A stretch of 64,000 bases of DNA from an uncultured Propionibacteriaceae bacterium (GTDB taxonomy: Bacteria > Actinomycetota > Actinomycetes > Propionibacteriales > Propionibacteriaceae), in assembly GCA_937926975.1 (NCBI GenBank), contig CALBCJ010000010.1, positions 1 through 64,000 of the forward strand, given 5' to 3'. Position numbers and translations under genes: made by a program. The number at the start of each line of letters is the position of its first letter. Within the stretch, counting starts at the first letter, position 1. Of the stretch, positions 17,235 to 25,555 are shown in pieces. The notes below the pieces were generated by a model that saw only the letters and a program-made list of their open reading frames with translations, was not told the origin of the DNA and searched no databases.

Positions 17235-17240
17235 TAGGGT
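17235..17240 (+). promoter_or_regulatory. -10 element of a second, leaderless sigR promoter
   Basis: TAGGGT ends eight bases before the ATG at 17249. This looks like a housekeeping promoter giving the short SigR form. No clear -35. Confidence 0.5.
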
Positions 17241-17248
17241 CGTGGGTG

Positions 17249-17878
17249 ATGAGCATCACCGACGGGTCCGACCGGGCCGACCTGATGGTCGATCTCGAGC
17301 GTGAGACCGACGACGAGCGGACCGCCCGGTTCGAGCGTGACGCCCTGGCCTACGTGGACCAGCTCTACGGCGCGGCGCTGCGGATGACCCGCAACCCAGC
17401 CGATGCCGAGGACCTGGTGCAGGACACCATGGTCAAGGCCTTCAGCGCCTTCCACCAGTTCACCCCCGGAACCAACCTCAAGGCCTGGCTATACCGGATC
17501 CTCACCAACACCTACATCAACGGCTACCGCAAGGCTCAGCGCCAGCCGCAGCTGTCCGACGACCCGACCGTGGAGGACTGGCAGCTGGCCCGAGCCGAGT
17601 CCCACACCAGCACCGGGCTGCGTTCGGCCGAGGCCGAGGCGCTGGACGCGATGCCGGACTCCGCTGTGACCGAGGCCCTGGCCTCCCTGTCGGACGACTT
17701 CCGGATGGCGGTTCTGCTGGCCGATGTCGAGGGCTTCTCGTACAAGGAGATCGCCGAGATCATGGGCACCCCGATCGGGACCGTGATGTCGCGGCTGAAC
17801 CGGGCCCGGGGCCAGCTGCGCACCAGGCTCCGCGCGTACGCCGAGCAAGAAGGTCTGGTCGGGAGGCGTGATGCCTGA
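17249..17878 (+). CDS. sigR: ECF sigma factor SigR/SigH (thiol-oxidative stress)
   Basis: A 209-residue group 4 sigma factor. Region 2 holds [22 protein letters not shown] and [12 protein letters not shown], and region 4 holds [25 protein letters not shown]. It is typed as SigR/SigH by its close match in these blocks and by the adjacent RsrA-type anti-sigma gene. I chose the ATG at 17249. The frame also holds an in-frame ATG at 17177 that would add 24 residues, right at the predicted SigR-dependent transcription start. Streptomyces makes an unstable longer SigR isoform from its autoregulated promoter, and the same could occur here. The role is transcription of thioredoxin, mycothiol and related genes under disulfide stress. 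Confidence 0.92.
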   Translation: MSITDGSDRADLMVDLERETDDERTARFERDALAYVDQLYGAALRMTRNPADAEDLVQDTMVKAFSAFHQFTPGTNLKAWLYRILTNTYINGYRKAQRQPQLSDDPTVEDWQLARAESHTSTGLRSAEAEALDAMPDSAVTEALASLSDDFRMAVLLADVEGFSYKEIAEIMGTPIGTVMSRLNRARGQLRTRLRAYAEQEGLVGRRDA

Positions 17879-18152
17879 GGCTGTACCGCTCGGGGAGGAG
17901 CACGAGCACGACGAGAGCTGCCGACTGGTCCTGGAACGGATCCAGGAGTTCCTCGACCACGAGCTGGACGACGCCACCGAGGACGCGGTCCGCGAGCACC
18001 TGGCCGCCTGTGAGCCGTGCCTGGACCAGGCCGAGGTCTGGACCGCAGTCCGGACCCTGGTGCAGCGGGCCTGCCCGCCCACTCCGGCACCAGCCAGCCT
18101 GGTGAGCCGGATCACCCTGCGGATCGCCACGGTGCGGGTCGAGCGGCAGTGA
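17871..18152 (+). CDS. rsrA: Zinc-binding anti-sigma factor RsrA/RshA
   Basis: A 93-residue ZAS-family redox switch. C17, H43, C47 and C50 reproduce the C-x25-H-x3-C-x2-C spacing of RsrA, with a further Cys in LVQRACPP. Under oxidation, disulfide formation expels zinc and frees SigR. The gene overlaps the sigR stop (ATG at 17871, or GTG at 17868), so the two proteins are made together. This is direct sequence support for naming the sigma factor SigR. Confidence 0.93.
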   Translation: MPEAVPLGEEHEHDESCRLVLERIQEFLDHELDDATEDAVREHLAACEPCLDQAEVWTAVRTLVQRACPPTPAPASLVSRITLRIATVRVERQ

Positions 18153-18169
18153 CCCGCAGCGGCACCCTG

Positions 18170-18175
18170 TAGGAT
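18170..18175 (+). promoter_or_regulatory. -10 element upstream of the bL37 gene
   Basis: TAGGAT just after rsrA, giving a leader of about 45 nt before the 24-codon gene. The -35 is weak (CAGTGA at 18147-18152). Confidence 0.4.
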
Positions 18176-18228
18176 GGCCCACCGTGCCCGCCGTGGCGGC
18201 GGGATCGTCGTCGAGGTGAGGAGACACC

Positions 18229-18303
18229 ATGGGCAAGGGCGGACGTAAGCGTCGTTCTCGTCGCAAGAACAGCGCCAACCACGGCAAGCGTCCCAACGCG
18301 TAG
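18229..18303 (+). CDS. 50S ribosomal protein bL37
   Basis: A 24-residue, extremely basic protein (MGKGGRKRRSRRKNSANHGK followed by RPNA). It matches the actinobacterium-specific small ribosomal protein bL37 first seen in mycobacterial ribosome structures, above all in the ANHGKRPN end. A strong ribosome site (GGTGAGGAG, 18215-18223) precedes the ATG. The position between rsrA and the PdtaS kinase agrees, as far as I recall, with other actinobacteria. Genes this short are often missed by annotation. Confidence 0.88.
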   Translation: MGKGGRKRRSRRKNSANHGKRPNA

Positions 18304-18332
18304 CACCGGTCTGCCGCGCTGAGGGTCTGCCG

Positions 18333-19781
18333 GTGCAAACGCTGGCCCAGGTGGCGCAGGCGCACACTGACCTCGACCAGTCCGCAGTCGAGATGCTGCA
18401 GGACCTGGTCGCCGACTGGCACATCCTGGCTGACCTGTCCTTCTCCGACCTGATCTGCTGGCTTCCGGGCACAGATGACAACGAGTTCTGGGCAGCCGCC
18501 CAGATCCGTCCGGTCACAGGCCCGACAGCGCTCGAGGACGACGTGGTCGGCGAGGTGATCAGCTACGACCCCGAGCACCTGGTCACCGAGGCGTACCTGT
18601 CCGAGGTCATCTGCGAGACCAGTGACAACAAGCTGCAGGCCGGGATCCCGGTCGACGTCTGGGCGATCCCCGTGATGCGTGACGGCCGCTGCATCGCTGT
18701 GGTGGAGCGGCACACCAACCAGATGGGAGTCCGGGCACCGGGAGAGCTTGAGGACCAGTACCTCGAGATCGCCGAGATCCTGTCCGACATGCTCTGGCGA
18801 GGCGACTTCCCCGTCGCCCGACCGGAGGGGGCCCCGCTGCCGCGGGTCGGGGAGGGCATTGTCCGGGTCGACCCGGACGGAACGGTCCGCTACGCCAGCC
18901 CGAACGCGGTGTCGGCGTACCGGAGGCTCGGGCTCACCGGCGACCTGGCGGGGGAGCCGGTCGTCAGCCTCACCGAGGGGCTGCTTCAGGACCAGCCCAC
19001 CGACCAGGCCCCGCTCACCCAGCTCCAGGACCGCGCCAGCGCGCTGGTCGAGCTCGAGGGGGAGCGGGCCACCCTGACCATCCGGGTGGTGCCGCTGACC
19101 ACGGCGACCGGCTCCGCCGGGACCCTCTTGGTGCTGCGGGACTCCACCGAGCTGCGGCGCCGGGAACGGCAGCTGGTGACGAAGGACGCCACCATCCGCG
19201 AGATCCACCACCGGGTCAAGAACAACCTGCAGACCGTCGCAGCGCTGCTGCGGCTTCAGGCTCGCCGGATCCGCAGCAGCGAGGGCAAGACTGCCCTGCA
19301 GCACGCGATGAGCCGGGTCCAGGCCATCGCCGTCGTGCACGAGATCCTCTCGCAGAGCTTCGACGGGGTGGTGGCCTTCGACGAGGTGATGGACCGTCTG
19401 CTGCGGTACGTCGGCGACCTGGCCGCGTCGCGGGGCAAGGTCACTGCGATCCGGGACGGCTCGTTCGGGGAGGTGCCGGCGGCCGCCGCCACCAGCCTCT
19501 CGCTGGTGCTGACCGAGCTCTGCCAGAACGCCATTGAGCACGGCCTCGGCTCAGGCTCAGGAACTGTCACGGTCGTCCCCACCCGGGACGAGACCCGGCT
19601 CGTCATTGAGGTCTGCGACGACGGGCAGGGCCTGCCCGAGGGATTCACACTGGAGCGCGTCGGGGGCAGCCTCGGCCTGTCGATCGTCACCACCTTGGTC
19701 AGCGACCTCCACGGCAGCTTCACCCTGGGGCCCCGCCCGGACCAGTCAGGCTCCCGGGCGGTCGTGACCATCCCGCTCTGA
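18333..19781 (+). CDS. pdtaS: Sensor histidine kinase PdtaS
   Basis: A 482-residue soluble kinase: GAF domain at about 20-150, PAS at about 165-265, a HisKA_2 dimerisation helix with IHHRVKNNLQ (phospho-acceptor His near 291) and HATPase_c (N-box NAIEHG near 396, G1 DDGQGLPEG near 427). No membrane segment is seen. PdtaS signals to PdtaR, an ANTAR antiterminator that is not in this window. Location beside sigR/rsrA and whiB1 matches M. tuberculosis (Rv3220c). It starts at GTG, and its TGA directly abuts the whiB1 stop. Confidence 0.9.
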   Translation: MQTLAQVAQAHTDLDQSAVEMLQDLVADWHILADLSFSDLICWLPGTDDNEFWAAAQIRPVTGPTALEDDVVGEVISYDPEHLVTEAYLSEVICETSDNKLQAGIPVDVWAIPVMRDGRCIAVVERHTNQMGVRAPGELEDQYLEIAEILSDMLWRGDFPVARPEGAPLPRVGEGIVRVDPDGTVRYASPNAVSAYRRLGLTGDLAGEPVVSLTEGLLQDQPTDQAPLTQLQDRASALVELEGERATLTIRVVPLTTATGSAGTLLVLRDSTELRRRERQLVTKDATIREIHHRVKNNLQTVAALLRLQARRIRSSEGKTALQHAMSRVQAIAVVHEILSQSFDGVVAFDEVMDRLLRYVGDLAASRGKVTAIRDGSFGEVPAAAATSLSLVLTELCQNAIEHGLGSGSGTVTVVPTRDETRLVIEVCDDGQGLPEGFTLERVGGSLGLSIVTTLVSDLHGSFTLGPRPDQSGSRAVVTIPL

Positions 19782-20033
19782 TCAGCCCTGACGAACTCGG
19801 GCCCGGGCGTTGCGCCGCTTCAGAGCCCGCCGCTCGTCCTCGCTCATCCCGCCCCACACGCCATGGTCTTGCCCGGCGTCCAGCGCCCACTGCAGGCACC
19901 TGTCGCGCACCTCGCAGCGCGCACAGACGCGTTTTGCCTCCTCGATCTGAAGAAGAGCTGGACCGGTGTTCCCGATCGGAAAGAACAGCTCGGGATCTTC
20001 CGTCAGGCACGCGGCACGATTGCGCCAGTCCAT
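19782..20033 (-). CDS. whiB1: WhiB-family iron-sulfur transcriptional regulator WhiB1
   Basis: An 83-residue protein with C9, C37, C40 and C46, the exact 4Fe-4S ligand positions of WhiB1, then GVWGGMSEDERRALKRRNAR, the turn and basic DNA-binding tail. WhiB1 binds region 4 of the housekeeping sigma factor, and its cluster reacts with nitric oxide. The start at 20033 follows AAGGAG with 10 bases of spacing. It converges with pdtaS with no gap: the shared TGATCA contains both stop codons. Confidence 0.95.
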   Translation of the reverse strand: MDWRNRAACLTEDPELFFPIGNTGPALLQIEEAKRVCARCEVRDRCLQWALDAGQDHGVWGGMSEDERRALKRRNARARVRQG

Positions 20034-20116
20034 TACCAGTGAACTCCTTGTCGATCGGAGAGCGCCCAGCGAGGAGACTACCGAGCAGCAGCCCTCGTCA
20101 CCGGGGAAACCTTTCA

Positions 20117-20146
20117 AGTGTAGGCATGTCGCACCCCTGGTGTCAC
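20117..20146 (-). promoter_or_regulatory. Promoter of whiB1
   Basis: On the minus strand GTGACA (20141-20146), an 18-base spacer and TACACT (20117-20122) match a SigA promoter and predict a leader of about 75 nt. The rest of the 212-nt gap to the next gene shows nothing I can identify. Confidence 0.55.
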
Positions 20147-20245
20147 TACCAGCAGTCGTGTTCCAGGGAGCAGACCCAGTCCGGGTGACACGGGCGGGAA
20201 CCCACTCGGCACAGCCGGGCGGCACGGCACCAGCGGCGACCGTGT

Positions 20246-20422
20246 CTAGTCGTCGAGGTCATCGTCGCGGGCCAGCCAGGTCGCCAGCCGCTCCACCGGA
20301 GTCTCCAGCTCTGGAAAGAGGTCGACGAAGGTCCGCATCCGGTCGGCCAGCCAGGCGAAGGTGACGGTCTCCTCCCCGCGTCGCTGGGCGAGCTCCTCCA
20401 GACCGCGGTCGGTGAAGTACAC
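20246..20422 (-). CDS. DUF6104 family small protein
   Basis: A 58-residue acidic protein beginning MYFTDRGLEEL and ending WLARDDDLDD. It matches the small DUF6104 family found downstream of the 2-oxoglutarate dehydrogenase/decarboxylase gene in actinobacteria. The GTG start is one base after the kgd stop, so it is almost certainly co-translated with Kgd. The function is unknown. The repeated coupling suggests a modulator or accessory of Kgd (inference). Confidence 0.8.
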   Translation of the reverse strand: MYFTDRGLEELAQRRGEETVTFAWLADRMRTFVDLFPELETPVERLATWLARDDDLDD

Positions 20423-20423
20423 G

Positions 20424-23400
20424 TCAGCCCTCCGGGTCGTCGCTGAGGGCCGCCTTGAGCAGCTCGGCCGCCTGGGCCTCGTGCAGCTGGTGAGACCCGA
20501 CAGAAGGTGCCGACGCTGCCTCCCGCATGTACGGGCGCATCCGCAGCTCGTAGTCGGGAAGGTGCTCTCGCACAGCCTTTCCGAGGTGGCGCTCCATGAA
20601 CCAGAAGGCCCCCTGGTTGGCAGGCTCGTCCTGGGCGTAGCGGACGTCGCTGACGTGGCGGTAGCGGTCCAGAATGGCCGCCATCTCCTCGGCGGGCAGC
20701 GGGTACAGCCGCTCCAGCGAGATGATCGCCACCTGCTCGTCGAGACCGAGCCTGGACCGCTGGGCGATCAGCTCCCAGCGGATCTTCCCCGAGCACAGGA
20801 TCAGCCGCTTCACCCGCGCTGGGTCCTGGATGGTCGGGTCGTCCATGGCCGACTGCCAGCGCCCGTGCTGAATGTCGGCGGGAGTCGACATCGCGGCCTT
20901 GTTCCGCAGCATCGACTTCGGCGTCATGACCACCACCGGCCGGTGCCAGTTGACGTAGGCGTGGGTCCGCAGCAGGTGAAAGTAGCTGGCCGGGGTCGAG
21001 GGCTGGGCAACAGCCAGCGCGTCCTCTGAGCACAGCTGCAGCCAGCGCTCAATGCGGGCACTCGAGTGGTCGGGGCCCTGCCCCTCGTAGCCGTGGGGGA
21101 GCAGCAGCACCACGCCCGACTTCTGAGTCCACTTCGCCGCTCCTGAGCTGATGAACTCGTCGATGATGGTCTGGGCACCGTTGGCAAAGTCGCCGAACTG
21201 GGCCTCCCAGCAGACCAGCGCCTCTGGAGCGGCCACCGAGTAGCCGTACTCGAAGCCCATGGCGGCGTACTCGCTCAGCAGCGAGTCGTAGACGTCGAAG
21301 CTGGCCTGGTCCGGTGTCAGGTGCTTCAGCGGCACCCAGGCCTCGTTGGTGGACCGGTCGATGATGGCGGCGAAGCGCTGGGAGAAGGTGCCCCGGCGGG
21401 AGTCCTGCCCGGTGACCCGGACCGGGCGGCCCTCCATCAGCAGCGAGCCGAAGGCGAGGGTCTCGGCCGTTGCCCAGTCCATCGGGCCGTTGCGGATCAT
21501 GTCGGCGCGCCGCTGCAGCTGCGGCAGGACCTTCGGGTGGATCTGGAAGCCCTCGGGTACCTCGGTCAGCACGTCGGCGATCCGGTGCATCACCTCCTCG
21601 GAGATGGTGGTGCCCACGTTGGAGCCCAGCTTGGGCGGGTAGTACGGGACCTTGCGGTACTCCTGGTCCTCGTCGCGGGTGCCCTCGCGCAGGTCTCGGA
21701 AGACCATCTCCAGCCGGGTGCGGAACTTCGCCGCGTACTCCTCGGACTCCTCCGGGGTGATGTCGCCGCGGCCGATCAGGGCGTCGTTGTAGATCCTGCG
21801 GGTCGAGCGCTTCTGCTCGATCAGGTCGTACATGAGGGGCTGGGTGAAGCTCGGGTCGTCACCCTCGTTGTGACCCCGGCGCCGGTAGCAGACCAGGTCG
21901 ATCACGACGTCCTTGTGGAACTGCTGGCGGAACTGGAAGGCCAGCCGCGCCACCCGGACCACCGCATCGGGGTCGTCACCGTTGACGTGGAAGACCGGGG
22001 CCTGGACCACCTTGGCCACGTCCGTGCAGTACAGCGACGAGCGCGACTCCACCGGCGCCGTGGTGAATCCGATCTGGTTGTTCACCACCAGGTGGATCGT
22101 GCCACCGGTCTGGTACCCCCGCAGCTGCGACATCTGCAAGGTCTCGTAGACCACGCCCTGCCCGGCGAACGAGGCGTCGCCGTGGAGCAGGATCGGCAGC
22201 ACCGGGTACGGCTGCTCGTTGCTGGAACGGTCCTGCTTGGCCCGGGTGATTCCCTCCAGGACCGGATTGACCGCCTCCAGGTGGGAGGGGTTCGCCGCCA
22301 CCGAGGCGACGATCCGGCGGTTGCTGGAGGAGACGAACTCGCCCTCGGCTCCGAGGTGGTACTTGACGTCACCGCTGCCCTGGGTGGACAGCGGGTCCGT
22401 CTGTCCCTCGAACTCGCGGAAGATCTGTCCGTACGACTTGCCCACGATGTTGGCCAGCACGTTCAGGCGGCCCCGGTGCGGCATCCCGATCGCTACCTCG
22501 TCCAGCCCGGTGTTGGCCGCCTGCTCGCAGATCTCGTGCAGCGCCACGATGGTCGACTCGCCGCCCTCCAGCGAGAACCTCTTCTGCCCGATGAACTTGG
22601 TCTGGAGGAAGGTCTCGAAGATCTCCGACTCGTTCAGGTTGTCCAGGATCCGCAGGTGCTCGGCGTGCGACAGCGGCACGGTCGGCTGCTCCAGCCGCTC
22701 CTGCAGCCAGTCCCGCTCCTCAACGCTGGCGATGTGCATGTACTCGACGCCGACCGAGCGGCAGTACGCGTCGCGCAGCACCTCCCAGGCGTCGCGCAGC
22801 GTCATCTGGGCCCGCTCCTGGCCGCCCAGGTTCCCGACCGGGAAGGTCCGGTCCAGGTCCCAGATCGTCAGCCCGTGGGTGCGCAGCTCCAGGTCCGGGT
22901 GGCTGCGCTGGCGGTAGGTGAGGGGGTTGACGCTCGCGGTCAGGTGCCCCAGCGTCCGGTACGAGGTGATGAAGTCGATCACTCGGGCCTGCCGGTCGAC
23001 CGCGTCCGCGGGCGAGACGTCGATGTCGGTGTCCCACGGCAGCGGCGCGTACGGGATCCGCAGCGAGGTGAAGATCTCCTCGTAGAAGTCGTGCTGCCCG
23101 AGCAGCAGCTGCTCCATCGCCCGCAGGAACTCCCCGGACTGGGCGCCCTGGATCACCCGGTGGTCATAGGTGGAGGTCAGGGTCATGACCTTGGAGACGC
23201 CCATCTCGTGCAGCCGGGCCGGCGCAGCCCCGGCGAAGCCGGGCGCGTAGTCGATCGAGCCGACCCCGAGGATCAGCCCCTGGCCCTGCATCAGCCGCGG
23301 GATGGAGTGGTTGGTCCCGATCCCGCCCGGGTTGGTCAAGGTGGCGGTGGTGCCGGCGAAGTCGTCCACGGTGAGGCTGCCGGCCCGGGCCTTGCGGACC

Positions 23401-24233
23401 AGCTCTTCGTAGGCGTGCCAGAACTGGCCGAAGGTGAGCCGCTCGCAGCTGCGGATGTTGGGGACCATCAGCTGGCGGGTGCCGTCGGGCTTTGGCAGGT
23501 CGATCGCCAGGCCCAGGTTCACCGTGCTGGGCTGGACCGCGGTCGGCTTGCCGTCAGCAAGCGCGTACGAGACATTCATCGCGGGCACCATGCCCAGGGC
23601 CCTCACCATCGCGTAGCCGATGATGTGGGTAAACGAGACCTTGCCGCCAATGGTCTGGCGCAGGTGCCGGTTGATCATGGTGCGCAGGTCGATGACCAGC
23701 TTCATCGGGATCGTCCGGACCGAGGTGGCGGTGGGGATCTGGAGCGAGGTCTCCATGTTCTTGGCGGTTCGCATCGGGGCACCGCGCAGCACGGTGTGCT
23801 GCGGCTGCTCGGTGGACGGCGCCGGGCGCCGGGCAAAGCTGGGGGCCTCGGCCGGCAGGTACGCGCTGGCTCCGCCGTGCTCAGCCGAGCGCGGGACCGA
23901 GGTGGCGGGCTTGGACGGGGGAACCGAGGCCGGCCTCGACGGCTTCGGTGAGGGTGCCGCTCCCGGCTGCGGGAGGGGCGCAGGTGCGGCGACGACGGGA
24001 GCCGGTGCCGGTGCTGGTGCTGCCGGTGGGTCCGGCGCTGCCGGGGCAGCGGGAGCGGCCGGCTTCTCGGTGCCCGCCCGCTTGTCGAAGAAGGCTACCC
24101 AGGCGGCGTCGACGCTGCCGGGGTCTCGCTGGTACCGCTCATACATTTCGTCGATCAGCCAGTCGTTGGCTCCGAAGTCCTGGGAGGCGGAGGGGTCCTG
24201 GTCCGGCTGGGTTGCCACGGTTCCTCGAATCAT
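20424..24233 (-). CDS. kgd: Multifunctional 2-oxoglutarate metabolism enzyme (2-oxoglutarate decarboxylase/dehydrogenase E1-E2)
   Basis: A 1269-residue actinobacterial Kgd that feeds 2-oxoglutarate into succinyl-CoA, succinate semialdehyde or 2-hydroxy-3-oxoadipate. The order is: N-terminal helix NDWLIDEMYERYQRDP, a Pro/Ala-rich linker (about 50-130), an E2-type acyltransferase domain with TYDHRVIQGAQSGEF (near 357), then the ThDP-dependent E1 part with HRGRLNVLANIVGK (near 584) and GDASFAGQGVVYET (near 686). There is no lipoyl domain, as expected for this fused type. A GTG at 24218 with AGGA upstream is an alternative start. In mycobacteria the enzyme is inhibited by the FHA protein GarA, whose gene is not in the window. 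Confidence 0.95.
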   Translation of the reverse strand: MIRGTVATQPDQDPSASQDFGANDWLIDEMYERYQRDPGSVDAAWVAFFDKRAGTEKPAAPAAPAAPDPPAAPAPAPAPVVAAPAPLPQPGAAPSPKPSRPASVPPSKPATSVPRSAEHGGASAYLPAEAPSFARRPAPSTEQPQHTVLRGAPMRTAKNMETSLQIPTATSVRTIPMKLVIDLRTMINRHLRQTIGGKVSFTHIIGYAMVRALGMVPAMNVSYALADGKPTAVQPSTVNLGLAIDLPKPDGTRQLMVPNIRSCERLTFGQFWHAYEELVRKARAGSLTVDDFAGTTATLTNPGGIGTNHSIPRLMQGQGLILGVGSIDYAPGFAGAAPARLHEMGVSKVMTLTSTYDHRVIQGAQSGEFLRAMEQLLLGQHDFYEEIFTSLRIPYAPLPWDTDIDVSPADAVDRQARVIDFITSYRTLGHLTASVNPLTYRQRSHPDLELRTHGLTIWDLDRTFPVGNLGGQERAQMTLRDAWEVLRDAYCRSVGVEYMHIASVEERDWLQERLEQPTVPLSHAEHLRILDNLNESEIFETFLQTKFIGQKRFSLEGGESTIVALHEICEQAANTGLDEVAIGMPHRGRLNVLANIVGKSYGQIFREFEGQTDPLSTQGSGDVKYHLGAEGEFVSSSNRRIVASVAANPSHLEAVNPVLEGITRAKQDRSSNEQPYPVLPILLHGDASFAGQGVVYETLQMSQLRGYQTGGTIHLVVNNQIGFTTAPVESRSSLYCTDVAKVVQAPVFHVNGDDPDAVVRVARLAFQFRQQFHKDVVIDLVCYRRRGHNEGDDPSFTQPLMYDLIEQKRSTRRIYNDALIGRGDITPEESEEYAAKFRTRLEMVFRDLREGTRDEDQEYRKVPYYPPKLGSNVGTTISEEVMHRIADVLTEVPEGFQIHPKVLPQLQRRADMIRNGPMDWATAETLAFGSLLMEGRPVRVTGQDSRRGTFSQRFAAIIDRSTNEAWVPLKHLTPDQASFDVYDSLLSEYAAMGFEYGYSVAAPEALVCWEAQFGDFANGAQTIIDEFISSGAAKWTQKSGVVLLLPHGYEGQGPDHSSARIERWLQLCSEDALAVAQPSTPASYFHLLRTHAYVNWHRPVVVMTPKSMLRNKAAMSTPADIQHGRWQSAMDDPTIQDPARVKRLILCSGKIRWELIAQRSRLGLDEQVAIISLERLYPLPAEEMAAILDRYRHVSDVRYAQDEPANQGAFWFMERHLGKAVREHLPDYELRMRPYMREAASAPSVGSHQLHEAQAAELLKAALSDDPEG

Positions 24234-24277
24234 CTGTTGTCAGTCCGGGCGGCCTTCGTCCAGACTGTCTGCCCAGG

Positions 24278-25555
24278 CTAGCGAACCGGGTCCGTCACGA
24301 CTGGGTCGTCGGGGGATTCGGTCTCAGATCCAAAGACGGGTTCCTGCCGGCTGCTGCGCCAGGCCAGTGCTACGACGGCCACTGCCGCCGCTACCAGCGC
24401 GAGGTTGCGCAGGACCAGCACCGAGGTGCCGCCTGCCCCGGGCGGGCTCCCCACGATGTCTGCGTACCGGAGGGGATACACCACCTGGGTGGCCAGCGCC
24501 AGCAGCCAGGCTCCGGCCGCGACTAGCAGCGGCCAGCGCAGAGCCTGGTGCTCGGGCTCGTCGGAGGAGACCAGCAGGGCGCAGACCGGACCACCCAGCC
24601 AGAGCACGTACTGCGGGCTGAGGGTCTTGCTGGTGACGATCATCACCATGGTCGTGGCCAGCATCACCAGGGCCACGGTGGCCGGAGTACGCCGGTCCAG
24701 CCGGACCGCCCGCCAGCCCAGGACCCCGATCACGGCCAGGCCCAGCAGGAAGGAGAGGTCGGCCACCTGGAGCGCGGTGTCCACCCCCGGCCCGGTGATC
24801 TCGTACGCGTTGTACTGCGACATCCCCACCGACCACTCACCGTCGAGGAAGGCTCGGGCGTACACCAGCGGCGTGGCGGCCACCGACTCCACCTGCAGGC
24901 CCCGGTCCGACTGCCACACCAGCGGTGACAGCAGCCGTGGCCAGCCGCCAGCCACCAGGCTGGCCACGGCCAGCAGCAGCCCGGTGACGAGGAAGGACAC
25001 CCCGCTGGCCCGGCGCTCCCGCCCCCGGCCGAGCAGTGGCAGCACCAGCAGTGCCGGCCAGAGCTTCAGCGCTGCCCCGCCCGCGATCAGGGCCCCGGCC
25101 AGGCTAGGTCGGCGGTTGACCAGCAAGGCTCCGGCGCCGGCCAGCACCGCCGGGGCCATGTCGAAGCGGAAGTAGGCCAGCGGGCCGAGCAGGGTGACGA
25201 AGCCGATCCATCCCAGCACCGCGAGCTGGCGGCGCTGCCCGCCGTACCGCCACAGCAGGTGGGCCATCACCGCGTCGAGCAGCACTATGGAGGTCGCGAA
25301 GCCCCACACGAACGCCCCCAGGTTGTCGTTGGTGACCAGCCGGAGCAGGTTCATCGCCCAGGCCACGGGGGTCGGGTACTCGACCAGGGACGCCGACCAG
25401 CCGCCGGCCTGGGCCACCTGCTGGGCGTAGTAGTGGACATCGCCGACGATGTAGGAGCTGGTGGTCCGCCACTGGTAGCCCAGAAAGGCCCGCGACAGCG
25501 CCCAGAGCGCCGCCCAGAACCAGCCAGAGCCCAGCACCGCCCCCAGCCGGGTCAC
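24278..25555 (-). CDS. GT87/DUF2029 family membrane glycosyltransferase
   Basis: A 425-residue polytopic protein, about 10-12 membrane helices, of the GT87 (DUF2029) family of polyprenyl-phosphate-dependent sugar transferases, many of them mannosyltransferases. The acidic motif GDVHYY after TM1 is the likely catalytic loop. SKTLSPQYVLWLGGP is a conserved block shared with the next gene. The GTG start overlaps the upstream paralogue's stop (GTGA); the longer upstream frame is a shadow. It probably adds sugars to a cell-envelope glycolipid or lipoglycan outside the membrane. The donor and acceptor are unknown. Confidence 0.82.
   Translation of the reverse strand: MTRLGAVLGSGWFWAALWALSRAFLGYQWRTTSSYIVGDVHYYAQQVAQAGGWSASLVEYPTPVAWAMNLLRLVTNDNLGAFVWGFATSIVLLDAVMAHLLWRYGGQRRQLAVLGWIGFVTLLGPLAYFRFDMAPAVLAGAGALLVNRRPSLAGALIAGGAALKLWPALLVLPLLGRGRERRASGVSFLVTGLLLAVASLVAGGWPRLLSPLVWQSDRGLQVESVAATPLVYARAFLDGEWSVGMSQYNAYEITGPGVDTALQVADLSFLLGLAVIGVLGWRAVRLDRRTPATVALVMLATTMVMIVTSKTLSPQYVLWLGGPVCALLVSSDEPEHQALRWPLLVAAGAWLLALATQVVYPLRYADIVGSPPGAGGTSVLVLRNLALVAAAVAVVALAWRSSRQEPVFGSETESPDDPVVTDPVR

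Noticed and set aside
17760..19541. 593-residue minus-strand frame opposite rsrA and pdtaS
   Set aside because: Shadow of genes identified by motif; would also cover the bL37 gene.
20127..20189. 20-codon plus-strand ORF with Cys and His upstream of whiB1
   Set aside because: No ribosome site or promoter, and it lies across the minus-strand whiB1 promoter.
22225..22252. SigR-like AAC-N20-ATTCC on the minus strand inside kgd
   Set aside because: Spacer too long and position internal to a coding region far from any start.
21321..23951. 876-residue plus-strand frame opposite kgd
   Set aside because: Antisense frame kept open by high GC3. Composition is Arg/Gly/Val/Gln-rich without motifs, while the minus strand clearly encodes Kgd.
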